Shown: positions 13,301 to 21,320 of the stretch, one piece after another
Layout of the letters: the number at the start of each line of letters is the position of its first letter
Position numbering within the stretch: the first letter of the stretch is position 1
Program-made: the position numbers and the translations under genes
Source of the DNA: Tubiluchus corallicola
Taxonomy: Eukaryota > Priapulida > Priapulimorpha > Priapulimorphida > Tubiluchidae
Direction: 5' to 3'
NCBI GenBank assembly: GCA_030141605.1
Contig: JAQGDQ010000150.1
Span: 1 to 64,000, forward strand
Length of the DNA stretch: 64,000 nt
Notes under the pieces: model-generated
What the model was told of the DNA's origin: nothing
The model's input: only the letters and a program-made list of their open reading frames with translations
Database searches by the model: none

Positions 13301-16300
13301 ACGATCCATAGTAGTAGTAAGAGTAGATTATTGATCATAATATTTTGTAATGTTAACAGATCGAGTCAAATAAGAATGTGTGGAGGAACTGTAAAAATTA
13401 GTCCAGAATAAAATGGCTGCTGAAGGCAAGTTTGCCCTAAACGCATATAAGATATACAAGAATGCAAAAAATACGTTAATAACCTCAAACTAAGTACTAA
13501 GTTTGGAAAAAGACAATGCGTCAAATGATTTCAATAATTTTTAACAGATTTCAAAACCCCCTTTGAATAAAATTATAGAACGTATGCAATTTTGCACAAA
13601 ACCCGACGTGTGAAGTCTCAGTTCACAGTAATGACGCTCCATCTACCGGTTTCAATCTTTAGTCTATGTACAATTGTACACGCAGTCTCATCTCGGCAAG
13701 TGCAACAAGGTGCAGTTAGAAAACACAAGTAAGTGTTTTTCGGTATTTTCCATCATATTTCTCCATAGTTTAATTTAACGAGCTTTTACACGCATCTTAA
13801 AACAAGGGTACCGTATTTGCCCAGCCCCTAACTTTGTCCCAAAATGAAATAAGTTTAGAAACATTTGCCATAATAAGTGTACACACTTAAATGCAAAATT
13901 AAATACCTTATTACAAAGGTGCATAAGAACAGCCTTAATTAATTAGCAGGCATAGTTTAGATAAGCAATTTTCTTGTGAATGCTAGGTGGATACTTTCAG
14001 AACTGTATTAAATGTATAAAAAACAGTTCTGGTTGGTTCTCATTGAATTTGTTGCTATAGTAGCATTAACCTAAATTTCACCCTAAAAGGTGTTTTCCTT
14101 TTCCAGATAATCATTAAGCTGTTTGTAAAACAAGGTGACCCAAAGTTTCGATCAGTAGTTTGACTGAAAATGCTCTAACATTAGCTCAGTATTATTTTTC
14201 TCATTAGCATAGTTTCAGATGTATTCTGGCCAATTGTGGTGCAGCTTTGAAAAATCAAATATGATCGTAATTACATATTATTTAAATATTGAAATACAAC
14301 AACAAGGATGGCAGGATTTGGCTGTTAATTCACCAATGTACGACTATATGATAGGCTGACAGCAAGAAAGAGTTGTATCCATGATATCCATGGATCGTCA
14401 TTGCAGTTTCTGAAGGTACTGGAGAAACTGAGGTCTCCTCCACGACTCAGATCTCCTCATGCCTCGCTGTGATGTGCTGGTATGCTCGTGAAAATGTGAA
14501 TAAGTGCTGAATACCACTAATTCCAGTAAACATGAAAGGTGTTTTTAATGTACCCACTATGTTGAAATATCAAGCTTTATATAATTTCAGTTAAATTTAG
14601 CTGTATAGCATTATAAGTTGCAATTCTTGTGTAGTCCTATTTAGCTGCACAGTACTAAAAGTTATATATTACCTTTTTATGCAGTTGCAGTGATAGTAGT
14701 ATTACTTGTAGTTCCTGTATAGCATTGAAGATTTTTTGTAGTGTATTACTGTTTTGCCTGCTTTTCAGTTTTCACCTCCTTTGGTTTCTTACTTTTGTTC
14801 AATTCCTTTTTAAAAACCTTTTAATGGGCCAAAGTAAGGTTTGCATATTCGAAATTTAGCTTCCATCTAGTCGTGGATGCATTTATACACGTAAAATATT
14901 TGGTTGGGCCTATATTAAAGGATCACTGTCTAGCTTTTTAAAATACAAAAATATAAAGCTTAAAAATATGTGCTCATTAGACACAATGATTTAATGACTC
15001 TTGCCAGGCATTTTGTTCTCTTAATTATGATGACTGACGAAAATCAAAAAAAGTCAACAATGTTAAACTTAAATGTGGGTCAAAGTTAGGGCATTTTACG
15101 GAGTCAACGTATAAAATGAACAATTTTTCCTGGAGACGACTAATGTACATGTAATGACATCATACACATCTGTAGAGCATTGTATACTAGATTATGGTGA
15201 TTCCTTAGCAGAGCCTCTTTTAAGGGATAATAACTGTGTACCAGGGGTATGGGGGTTCTCTCTATACCAAAACAGTGTATCTCGGTAAACAGTGGTCAGA
15301 TTTAGGCATCACCGGGTACGAAGACTTCTTCACTGTGTACCAAACTTAGTACCCAGCCAACATGTAAAAGAGGTTCTGTTCCTGAGGTGGAATATAACAA
15401 CTGCAGAGAACCGTTGCAGGCACAGCTTGTGGCACCAATTGCGGCTATCTTAATTAACTTGATTCCTAAATAGCGTACGATCATATTACATGCATCGAAC
15501 ACTGTTTATAGGAGTGTGTTTAATTATAAAAGAAACCAACGCGTTAGATTGGTTCTGTACTTCTATAATACAATGCCACAGAACTATTTAATCTATTTAA
15601 GACAACTTACATTTTATAAGTCTTACGTCTCACCCAGATAACTATGTTAGAGTAGTCTATGAAATTAATAAGCCAGGCCACCCTGAACGTATCTTGTATT
15701 AATGTAAAACGTCTGGTAGAAAATGAATTTTATAAGGATCTAAATACCAGAAACCTTCTATAAAACAACAAAACTTGTATATATTATAATTTATTTTTGA
15801 TGTGAACTTGATTGTATTGCAACTTTATTGCATTTGTATTCTATTTTATGACTTCGATAAGAAATAAGTACCAGTTTATTTATTACTGGTTTACATCCAG
15901 TGTAAAAATTCTTATTATTATTCTTCCGCCCATCTTTAACGGTTAATAACTCTAAGCTTGCAAGCTAGGGTCACCAAACTCGCAGAGTTGGTAGCCCTGG
16001 GCGGGGGCGTACAACAGTGTGCCGACCACTGACCACTGGTCAAGGGGGCAGGGCAGTGGGCGTCTGTCAGTTTTTCCTTTAAAATGGATCTCCTCCTAGG
16101 GCTTTCCGTTTTTTTCACAAGTATAAGGACACTGTCGGGCAGTTGTGTACTTGGGGTTTAAAAAGCTGGCAGATTTTAAAGTTTAAATGCTCGAGTGAGG
16201 GGCCAAAATGCAAAATTTGGGGTCCCCAATTTGTGACCTTTTACAGGCTAGGAACAAAACTCACAGGGTACACTCTCTGGGCAAAGTTATACGTGTGACC

Positions 16301-19300
16301 CGAGTTGCCAGGTCAAAAGTCAAGGAGCGGGCAGGTCTTCATTTATTTTTCTTTAGGATCCACTGCTCCTATAGTTTTTGAGCTAGGGCCACAATATTTG
16401 GTATGTGGTTAGGTGGGGCCAAGTTGTTGGATATGGCAGAATATGGGTGATTTGGAAGGGGGAAATGGGGCTTGGGAACAGAAATATATCAAGTGTCTAG
16501 AAGTAATACCGTGTAGCATATCAAATGAAAGATCTCGGATGAGGTAAGTCGAATAACATAGGTTACAATGAGAATGGATAACTTACAACCCCTCTAGAGT
16601 GCAAAAGCCAAAAAATGAGGTCGGGAACTGAAGTGCACCGAGTGTTGAGCAATGGTACTTTGCAGCACATCAAATGAAAGGTCTTGATGAAGCGGATCGA
16701 ATGACATAGGCTACAATAAGAACAGTTAACTCACGACCCCACTAGGGGCCAAAATAGGGGGTCGAGAAGACAAAGGCCTTCCAGTGTCGACTGAACTAGT
16801 AGCTTGTAGTACATCAAACGAAAGGTTTCGATGAGACAAACCGAATAGTGGAAGTTACGTCGAAACTGGTTGATCTCTGACCCCAGTAGGGGGCAAGAAC
16901 CGAAAAAAGGGGGTCTAGAACAGACATGCATCGAGTGTCTACGAATAGTACCATGTAGCATGTCAAATGAAAGGTCTTGATGAGGCGAATCGAATGGTAT
17001 AGGTTACAGTGTGAATCGTTAACCTGTAACCCATTTAAGGGCAAAATAGGGGTCAAGAAGACAGATGCCTTCCAGGATCTACCAAAAGTAACATATCAAA
17101 TGAAAGGTCTCAATAAGACAAACTAAATGAAATAAGATATGCCAAAATTGGTTGACCTTTGACCCAAGGGTGACGAACTAATTAGTTAAATACGGAGGTT
17201 TCCTTATGAAATGCATTTTCTATGTACTCGAGCAAGGTGAATTCAATAAAAGAAAATAAGTACTTTCAAGAAAAAGGGTGTCGTCTCTTTATTTTTAAGG
17301 CTTAATCTTATACATATTGTTTGCAAAATCTTCAGTTTCCGACGACTTTGCAACTAGTTTTTAACTTGTTAGCTAGTTTATTATTATTTATTATTACAGC
17401 TTTTGTATTTATTATATTTCTTACCTGTACGAAAGTTGATAAGGATGTCGATAATAAAAACTGCGTCAGAAGCGCTGTTAAACACTACCCAACCTGTGAC
17501 TTTTTGACTATTGAAAAATGTAATTGCTACCGGTAAGACGACCAAATTTATAACAAGAAATATCACCATACATAAATCCCAGTAGTACCTGAAAAATATT
17601 AATTAATTTTGAATTCTTAAGACAATTGCTTTCATTAGGCAATGTTATAGGTGTTTAGTTAGTCGTCCTAATTTGCATACTAGCTCCCATTTATTGGGCA
17701 TGTACTTTAGTTAAATGGTTAACTCCATTCTTTTTACACTTTTCGTTTGTAAGCCAGTTAGTTTTTTTGTACACTGATCATAAAAATTTTAGCTTACTCC
17801 TACTTTGTACTTGTCCGTAACAGCCCTTACTTCAACTCCGATACATTCTGAGTCGACTCATACTAAAACCCACTAGCCTGAAGAGATAGTCAGTCAGTGG
17901 CTAGTAGGCCCCAATGCCTTTGACCAAGAATAAGAAAGAAAGAGTACGCCCAACTGACTCGCGAAAGTTGCGACTGGCACTTACTTAGTACTTAGTTCTC
18001 TCCACGCCAAGAGGCACATAAGGTCGTGAGAGACCCCTATGAGACCCGTGACACTCCCTCTCCAAACTAGATTTGTTGATACTTAAGTGTCATTGGTTTC
18101 TGTAACAGTAGGCGTTTTTATGGGAATGAGTTGTTAACCGAGACCGAACTTTCCCCATCTTCAACGCTTCAGGAAGAATGGCGACAGGTGTCGAGCGATT
18201 TGGTGGTCGGACCTGCTCTGTCCGCTCCCTGGCTAACATTGCACCTTCCCATTTGGAGGGGCCAGGTATTCCCCACTATAACTTTGTCCACTGACTTGGA
18301 ACCCAGACAGCATTGCGTGGAGGAAGAGTTGGCTTGGAACAAGGTAGGTGGTGGCATTGCGAGTCTCGCCCCTTCGCAGCCTGTAGGTGGGATGAATTAA
18401 GAAAACAATTGCTACCCTCGGCTGCTCCCTATTAAGTACGTTCGAAGTACGAATACGATTTGTATCGGCATACTATTTGTAGAGGCCAAGTAGTCTAAAA
18501 CTAACCTCCACATTAGCGTACTGAATGAACCCTAGAAAATGGACCAAATTAGCCTGCTTTCAAAGTTCGGCTAAGGAACCAAGCTAACATACTGGATTAA
18601 TTAACGTTACCTGTCCTGACCTAATGTAGAATTGTCATTTAACACAAACAGAAAAGACAAAGAATGAGGCGCCTCTAATCTACCTAGTATGTCACGAACA
18701 AGACATATTTGAAAAAAGTAACATGATGATTAATTTACCCATTATGAGCTTACTGAAATTTATTTTTGAAATTCAAAATAGGTAGACAGAACAGACTTCA
18801 GTATGGTGTTAATTACTATTATTAGCGCGATTACATAACAGTATTCTATAATTACAGCATTTATTCATTAACTACAAATATTATAAAAAATGTTATGTTT
18901 GATAAAAATTTATGTTAGTACTCATATATGTATATGTGTGTGAGTGTGTGAGTGTGTGTGTGCGTGCGTGCGTGCGTGCGCGTGTATATATTGAGCCAGT
19001 CCGGCCAACAATAGTTAAACATGAAACGTTTTTTACGACTATTTTTATTAAGAAATTCAATAAACGCACACAGTAATTTTCATTGAATATAAGGTAGGTA
19101 TTTTTGTTTTCTAATGCAGGACACTTGTGAAAATAATGTATTACAGGCCAACCGCATAGGTTTATTTTTCAAGCCTACAACTTACTTCCTTTTATCTGTT
19201 AGTATATAATTAGATTTTTTATAGTCTGAAACATTTACCTAAAAGCGCTAAGAGGATGAATTATCCAAACCCGGGCTAGGCGCATGCGTCTTTGTTCTTT

Positions 19301-19570
19301 TTCAATTGCTTTTTTTCCTCCAATTAACTTAACGGTAAGTTTGCTGTACGATGGCTCTAAAACACGATGAATTCGATCAAGAATGTAATCCAACCGGCTA
19401 GTTTTTAACACATTCGTTGTTCGCTCTTGTTCATTGTTTTCTATATTCACAAAGCTATGTGATGAGAATTTTGTAGTTTGCATAATATTTGCTTTCACTT
19501 CAACTTCAAGTCGTAATTTTAAAACTGAAAGCAGGCACTTGTTTGTTTCGCGATAAATCACGTTGAACAT
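2072..19570 (-). CDS. HCN hyperpolarization-activated cyclic-nucleotide-gated channel, whole gene
   Basis: The eight exons (19570-19239, 17588-17425, 12881-12634, 10833-10684, 9893-9675, 6474-6328, 3375-3132, 2292-2072) join in frame to 574 residues. HCN channels are plasma-membrane tetramers that open on hyperpolarization and are tuned by cAMP; they pass Na+ and K+. The protein shows the HCN domain ending in the WIIHP motif before S1, S1 from about residue 113, an Arg/Lys-rich S4 (about 217-241), the pore with CIGYG (GYG 321-323), a C-linker (372-420) and a cNBD (421 to about 520). In the cAMP phosphate site Arg511 is kept, followed by Val512 where vertebrates have Thr. The C-terminal tail after the cNBD is short. 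All splice junctions are GT-AG with matching phases. Residues match the family throughout, so the identification is very secure; which paralogue it is cannot be said. Confidence 0.96.
2826..3052 (+). repeat. Interspersed repeat, copy 1
   Basis: This stretch resembles 63778-64000 at the other end of the window, in the same orientation. Shared blocks include TGTTATGAATTCTT, TGGCCAAATTCATTTC and GTGCCTTATGAA, in the same order and with similar spacing. It sits in HCN intron 7, just outside the right arm of the inverted duplication. No coding potential or terminal structure is visible, so the class is unknown. Confidence 0.7.
3055..3905 (-). repeat. Right arm of the inverted duplication
   Basis: This is the partner of 1-855. 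The perfect match covers 3161-3905 and the degraded match about 3055-3160. The right arm holds the intact HCN exon 7, in the orientation of the rest of the gene, so this is probably the original copy. Confidence 0.95.
3132..3375 (-). CDS. HCN exon 7: cyclic-nucleotide-binding domain
   Basis: It encodes [20 protein letters not shown], the [22 protein letters not shown] beta-roll (start cited only) and ends SDGEYFG. The acceptor is TTTTCAG and the donor G|GTATAA; the last codon is completed by exon 8 to give FGEICLL. The FGE motif is the phosphate-binding cassette of the family. Confidence 0.95.
3376..6327. other. HCN intron 6
   Basis: The intron contains the right part of the inverted-duplication arm (to 3905), then AT-rich sequence and, at about 4480-5810, a plus-strand degenerate LINE described separately. 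About 5811-6327 shows nothing recognisable. Confidence 0.7.
4480..5810 (+). pseudogene. Degenerate non-LTR retrotransposon (LINE) fragment
   Basis: Broken frames encode an APE-type endonuclease remnant ([20 protein letters not shown] near 4806-4866) and reverse-transcriptase blocks: [13 protein letters not shown] near 5323-5360, [16 protein letters not shown] near 5490-5540 and LFADDTNIF near 5586-5612, with the catalytic DD. Several in-frame stops and a frame change interrupt it. The match stops just before the expected KFLG block, so the 3' part is missing. The motifs suggest the Jockey/CR1 group. It lies opposite in strand to HCN and is not active. Confidence 0.85.
6328..6474 (-). CDS. HCN exon 6: C-linker
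   Basis: This 49-codon exon encodes [20 protein letters not shown], then [17 protein letters not shown] and ends GRLRE, the C-linker that couples cAMP binding to the gate. The acceptor is TTTTAG and the donor GAA|GTAAGC, both in phase 0. Confidence 0.96.
6475..9674. other. HCN intron 5
   Basis: It contains an AT repeat with two copies of a TTGCAATTTTGATCTTGCAA segment (6971-7052), a block of GTAAAAATGGCACAGG-type repeats (7070-7165) and, near 8700-9140, two loosely repeated phrases (TTTTGGCTCCTGT, GTTTGTGAATTAA). I see no gene. Confidence 0.6.
7040..7165. repeat. GTAAAAATGGCACAGG-type repeat element, copy 1
   Basis: Short imperfect repeats of AAAAATGGCACAGG follow a GGAATATAGGAACTTG / GAATGTAGATAAAAATG lead. 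The same arrangement is seen at 20695-20865, where a similar GGAATGTAGGTAAAAATGGC start is followed by the same minisatellite. Both are followed by a TTAGAATG/CTAGAATG stretch. They look like two copies of one dispersed, internally repetitive element. Confidence 0.65.
9675..9893 (-). CDS. HCN exon 5: pore and S6
   Basis: The exon encodes [19 protein letters not shown], the filter CIGYGRFPP and S6 ([20 protein letters not shown]), ending [14 protein letters not shown] is residues 321-323. The acceptor is TTTTTTTCAG; the donor is AAG|GTGTGC, weaker than the others but supported by the frame joining REK to LQQVNEYM as in the family. Confidence 0.97.
10252..10332. repeat. (GA)n microsatellite
   Basis: About 40 uninterrupted GA units lie in HCN intron 4. 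The open minus-strand reading (Leu-Ser repeat) is only the repeat. Confidence 0.99.
10684..10833 (-). CDS. HCN exon 4: S5 and start of pore turret
   Basis: Fifty codons encode [20 protein letters not shown], then [20 protein letters not shown] and end ALNELQ. This matches the S5 segment and turret of HCN channels (the HW-G-C-QFLVP pattern). The acceptor is TTTCAG and the donor CAA|GTATGG. Confidence 0.96.
10834..12633. other. HCN intron 3
   Basis: No gene is supported. A plus-strand open stretch at 11943-12245 is Lys/Arg-rich and made of loosely repeated GCGAGAAAA/AAACGC words, and a similar wording recurs near 12560-12610, so I read it as degenerate repeat. Confidence 0.5.
12634..12881 (-). 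CDS. HCN exon 3: S2-S3 and S4 voltage sensor
   Basis: It encodes [20 protein letters not shown] (S3) and the S4 helix [20 protein letters not shown], ending QWEE. Positive residues recur every third position, as in the HCN voltage sensor. The acceptor is TTTCACAG and the donor GAG|GTAAGC. Confidence 0.97.
12882..17424. other. HCN intron 2
   Basis: This long intron holds no gene that I can support. About 12960-13045 has TTTATTTAGG facing CCTAAATAAA around a GC-richer core (AACGTTTCGACC), perhaps a repeat remnant. From about 15900 GC content rises and a 145-bp tandem array begins near 16380. Confidence 0.6.
16380..17175. repeat. Tandem array of about 145-bp units
   Basis: The word TCAAATGAAAGGTCTNGATGA recurs at 16521, 16670, 16814, 16963 and 17096, that is every 149, 144, 149 and 133 bases. 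Each is followed by a CGAAT-ACATAGGTTACA block, a GACCC block, an AGGGGNCAAAATAGGGG block and a CCAGTGTCTACNAATAGTA block. Units are clearly diverged. The array may extend upstream to about 16140 in more degenerate form. The minus-strand open frames here are repeats of one another and not genes. Confidence 0.9.
17425..17588 (-). CDS. HCN exon 2: S1 and start of S2
   Basis: The exon encodes [20 protein letters not shown] (S1), then [20 protein letters not shown] and [11 protein letters not shown] (S2). It begins by completing the split Arg codon of exon 1 (AG|G) and ends one base into a Gly codon. The acceptor is TTTTTCAG and the donor ACAG|GTAAGA. Confidence 0.97.
17589..19238. other. HCN intron 1 with a GC-rich insertion
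   Basis: About 17850-18560 is much richer in GC than its surroundings and contains balanced codon-like sequence with an 89-codon open frame on plus and a 62-codon one on minus ([16 protein letters not shown]). I do not recognise either. The segment is most likely an unclassified transposable element. A (GT)n/(GTGC)n repeat lies at 18933-18990. Confidence 0.5.
18933..18990. repeat. (TG)n and (CGTG)n microsatellite
   Basis: Interrupted TG repeats change into GCGTGCGT repeats. It lies in HCN intron 1. Confidence 0.95.
19239..19570 (-). CDS. HCN exon 1: N-terminus and HCN domain
   Basis: The first in-frame ATG is at 19570-19568 ([12 protein letters not shown]); an in-frame TGA lies only some 50 bases upstream, so this start is the earliest possible ATG. 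The exon ends [20 protein letters not shown] then PLSAFR, matching the HCN domain that precedes S1. It ends two bases into an Arg codon, donor AG|GTAAAT. The N-terminus is short, about 110 residues. Confidence 0.92.
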
Positions 19571-19650
19571 TCGTCTAACGAACGTTTTCAACAGAAAAGT
19601 CAACAATATTTTTTTCACTCAGTTACTTGGTGAACAATAACGTTACACAT

Positions 19651-19658
19651 TTATATAA
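19651..19658 (-). promoter_or_regulatory. Candidate TATA box of HCN
   Basis: TTATATAA lies about 80 bases upstream of the proposed start codon. The position is right for a core promoter, but such words are common in AT-rich DNA. Confidence 0.4.
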
Positions 19659-19925
19659 TGCTATTTTTAACGCTACTATTTTTGCCACAGCAACTGACCG
19701 CAGGTCCTACCATAGTGCACGTACGTACAGCACTTCCAGCAAGTGCATAGACGGTAACTGACGTCATAATGAAATAGTGCAACAATGAATTCCCTTAAAC
19801 GCAAATGTTGCACAGTTACACGGTTATTCCACCTGGAGCTGACAAATGAGTTCAGTTCAGTCAGTTGGGTATCTGATATTAGTTCCCTGATCATGGAGAG
19901 CAAAGGTTTCTCAGACGAATTGGCT

Positions 19926-20030
19926 TGTTGTTTTTGGGGTTTTTTGTGTGTTTTGTGGGTTTTTTTTTTTTTGTTTTTTTGGTGGGTGTTGGTTTTGTGT
20001 TTTTGGTTTGTGTGTGTGGTGGGTTTTTTG
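19926..20030. repeat. G/T-only strand-asymmetric stretch
   Basis: About 105 consecutive bases contain only G and T on the plus strand, mixing T runs with GGG and GGTGGG. On the minus strand this A/C-only tract lies past the 3' side of the LINE remnant at 20190-20470, so it may be a degenerated retrotransposon tail. Confidence 0.8.
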
Positions 20031-20189
20031 TAATTAAACTCATGTTCCTAATTTATTTTGATTTCATTTATTGTGCTTAAACCATTCTAACTTTTGACTG
20101 CTCGATTGCTGAAGGCGTACTTCCTCGCATTTAGTCTGGCTCTGGGTTTGTAGAATGTAGAGTATACAATGATGACGTACAGTACTTGC

Positions 20190-20470
20190 TGTATTCCTTA
20201 ACTCGCCCAAAAGGATGACTCGCCCAAAACGTCAATTTTATTGAATTCGAAAATTCTAAATCATGTCACTTCTTTGGTGTCTAAATTGTAAAGATGGGAT
20301 GTTTAATTGTCTTAGTTTTTCTGTGTAGTCCGATTTACTGAATGATGGAACCAGCTTGGTAGCCCTTCGTTGCACATTTTCTATAAGTTGAGCATCTCCT
20401 ATAACCTTTGTCCCAAGACATCAGCGTATTCTAGGCGTGGTCTAATAAAAGTTTTGATTATCTGAACAAT
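20190..20470 (-). pseudogene. LINE reverse-transcriptase C-terminal remnant
   Basis: Read on the minus strand, it gives TFIRPRLEYAD, then after a frame change QLIENVQRRATKLVPS, SDYTEKLRQLNIPSLQFRHQ and RSDMI. This run is typical of the region after the RT domain in CR1/RTE/Jockey-type LINEs. Only the end of the element is present, with at least one frameshift. Confidence 0.8.
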
Positions 20471-20694
20471 TTTTCATTGTTTATGTACGTGAACTTATGT
20501 TTGATGACATATACGAATAATAGACATTAGGCAGGCAAAACCTTAAAGTAAAAGAAATCTGTCCTCAGGACAGGTAAACATTGCAGTAATCCAACAAGAA
20601 CACTGGACACTGCTATGCCAGTGGCTTGTCTGCATCACTTTCGGGCTAACTTTTTAGATGCTGTCCGCTATTTTAGAAATTCCCTTTCAGTGAT

Positions 20695-21320
20695 TTGGCC
20701 TGCAGGAATGTAGGTAAAAATGGCATAGAGAAAAATGACATGGTAAAAATGGCACAGGAAAAATTGGCACAAATGGAAAAGTAAGTAAAAATGTCACAGG
20801 AAAAGATAACACAAATGGAAAAGTAGGTAAAAATGGCACAGGAAAAAATGGAAAAGTGGCACACTTATTAAAACATGGATTTATTTGCATTAAATTAGTA
20901 CTATATTAGAATGAGAAGCAAAAAATTTCAATATTTATTATTTGTTAATAATTATTATAATAAAATATGGTACATCCAAGGCACACGGACTTTATTACAA
21001 ACAATACAAATATCTCATCACCACATGTAAAATATAATGCAAAAAAGTTTCACGGTCATACATACATACATACAATGATCTACTATTTGGGTACTTTGAA
21101 GATCACTTTAGATGTATTCATTGCCACCAACACTGTAATTAGCTGATTGTAGCAAATGGTGCATAGAATGTATAGACCCACATGCTTAAACGTTTGAATA
21201 GGGTTTTTTACTCGAAGTCTCCCTTATTTGCACAGAACGTTTAACAGACTATCAAAAGACTTCATATGAAAGTGAACCTATTAAGCCTGTGCTATTTTTT
21301 CCTGTGCCATTTTTACGGCA
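20695..21320. repeat. GTAAAAATGGCACAGG-type element, copy 2, inverted ends
   Basis: The left end has five or more imperfect GTAAAAATGGCACAGGAAAA repeats (20712-20850). The right end (about 21278-21320) has the reverse complement, CCTGTGCTATTTTTTCCTGTGCCATTTTTAC (given here only in part of its length: CCTGTGCCATTTTTAC). Both ends abut a GGCCTGCAG word. An internal minisatellite inside inverted ends suggests a small non-autonomous element, also present at 7040-7165. Confidence 0.6.

Noticed and set aside
16731-17056. Two similar minus-strand frames ([10 protein letters not shown]-type)
   Set aside because: They are the same frame in neighbouring units of a 145-bp tandem array.
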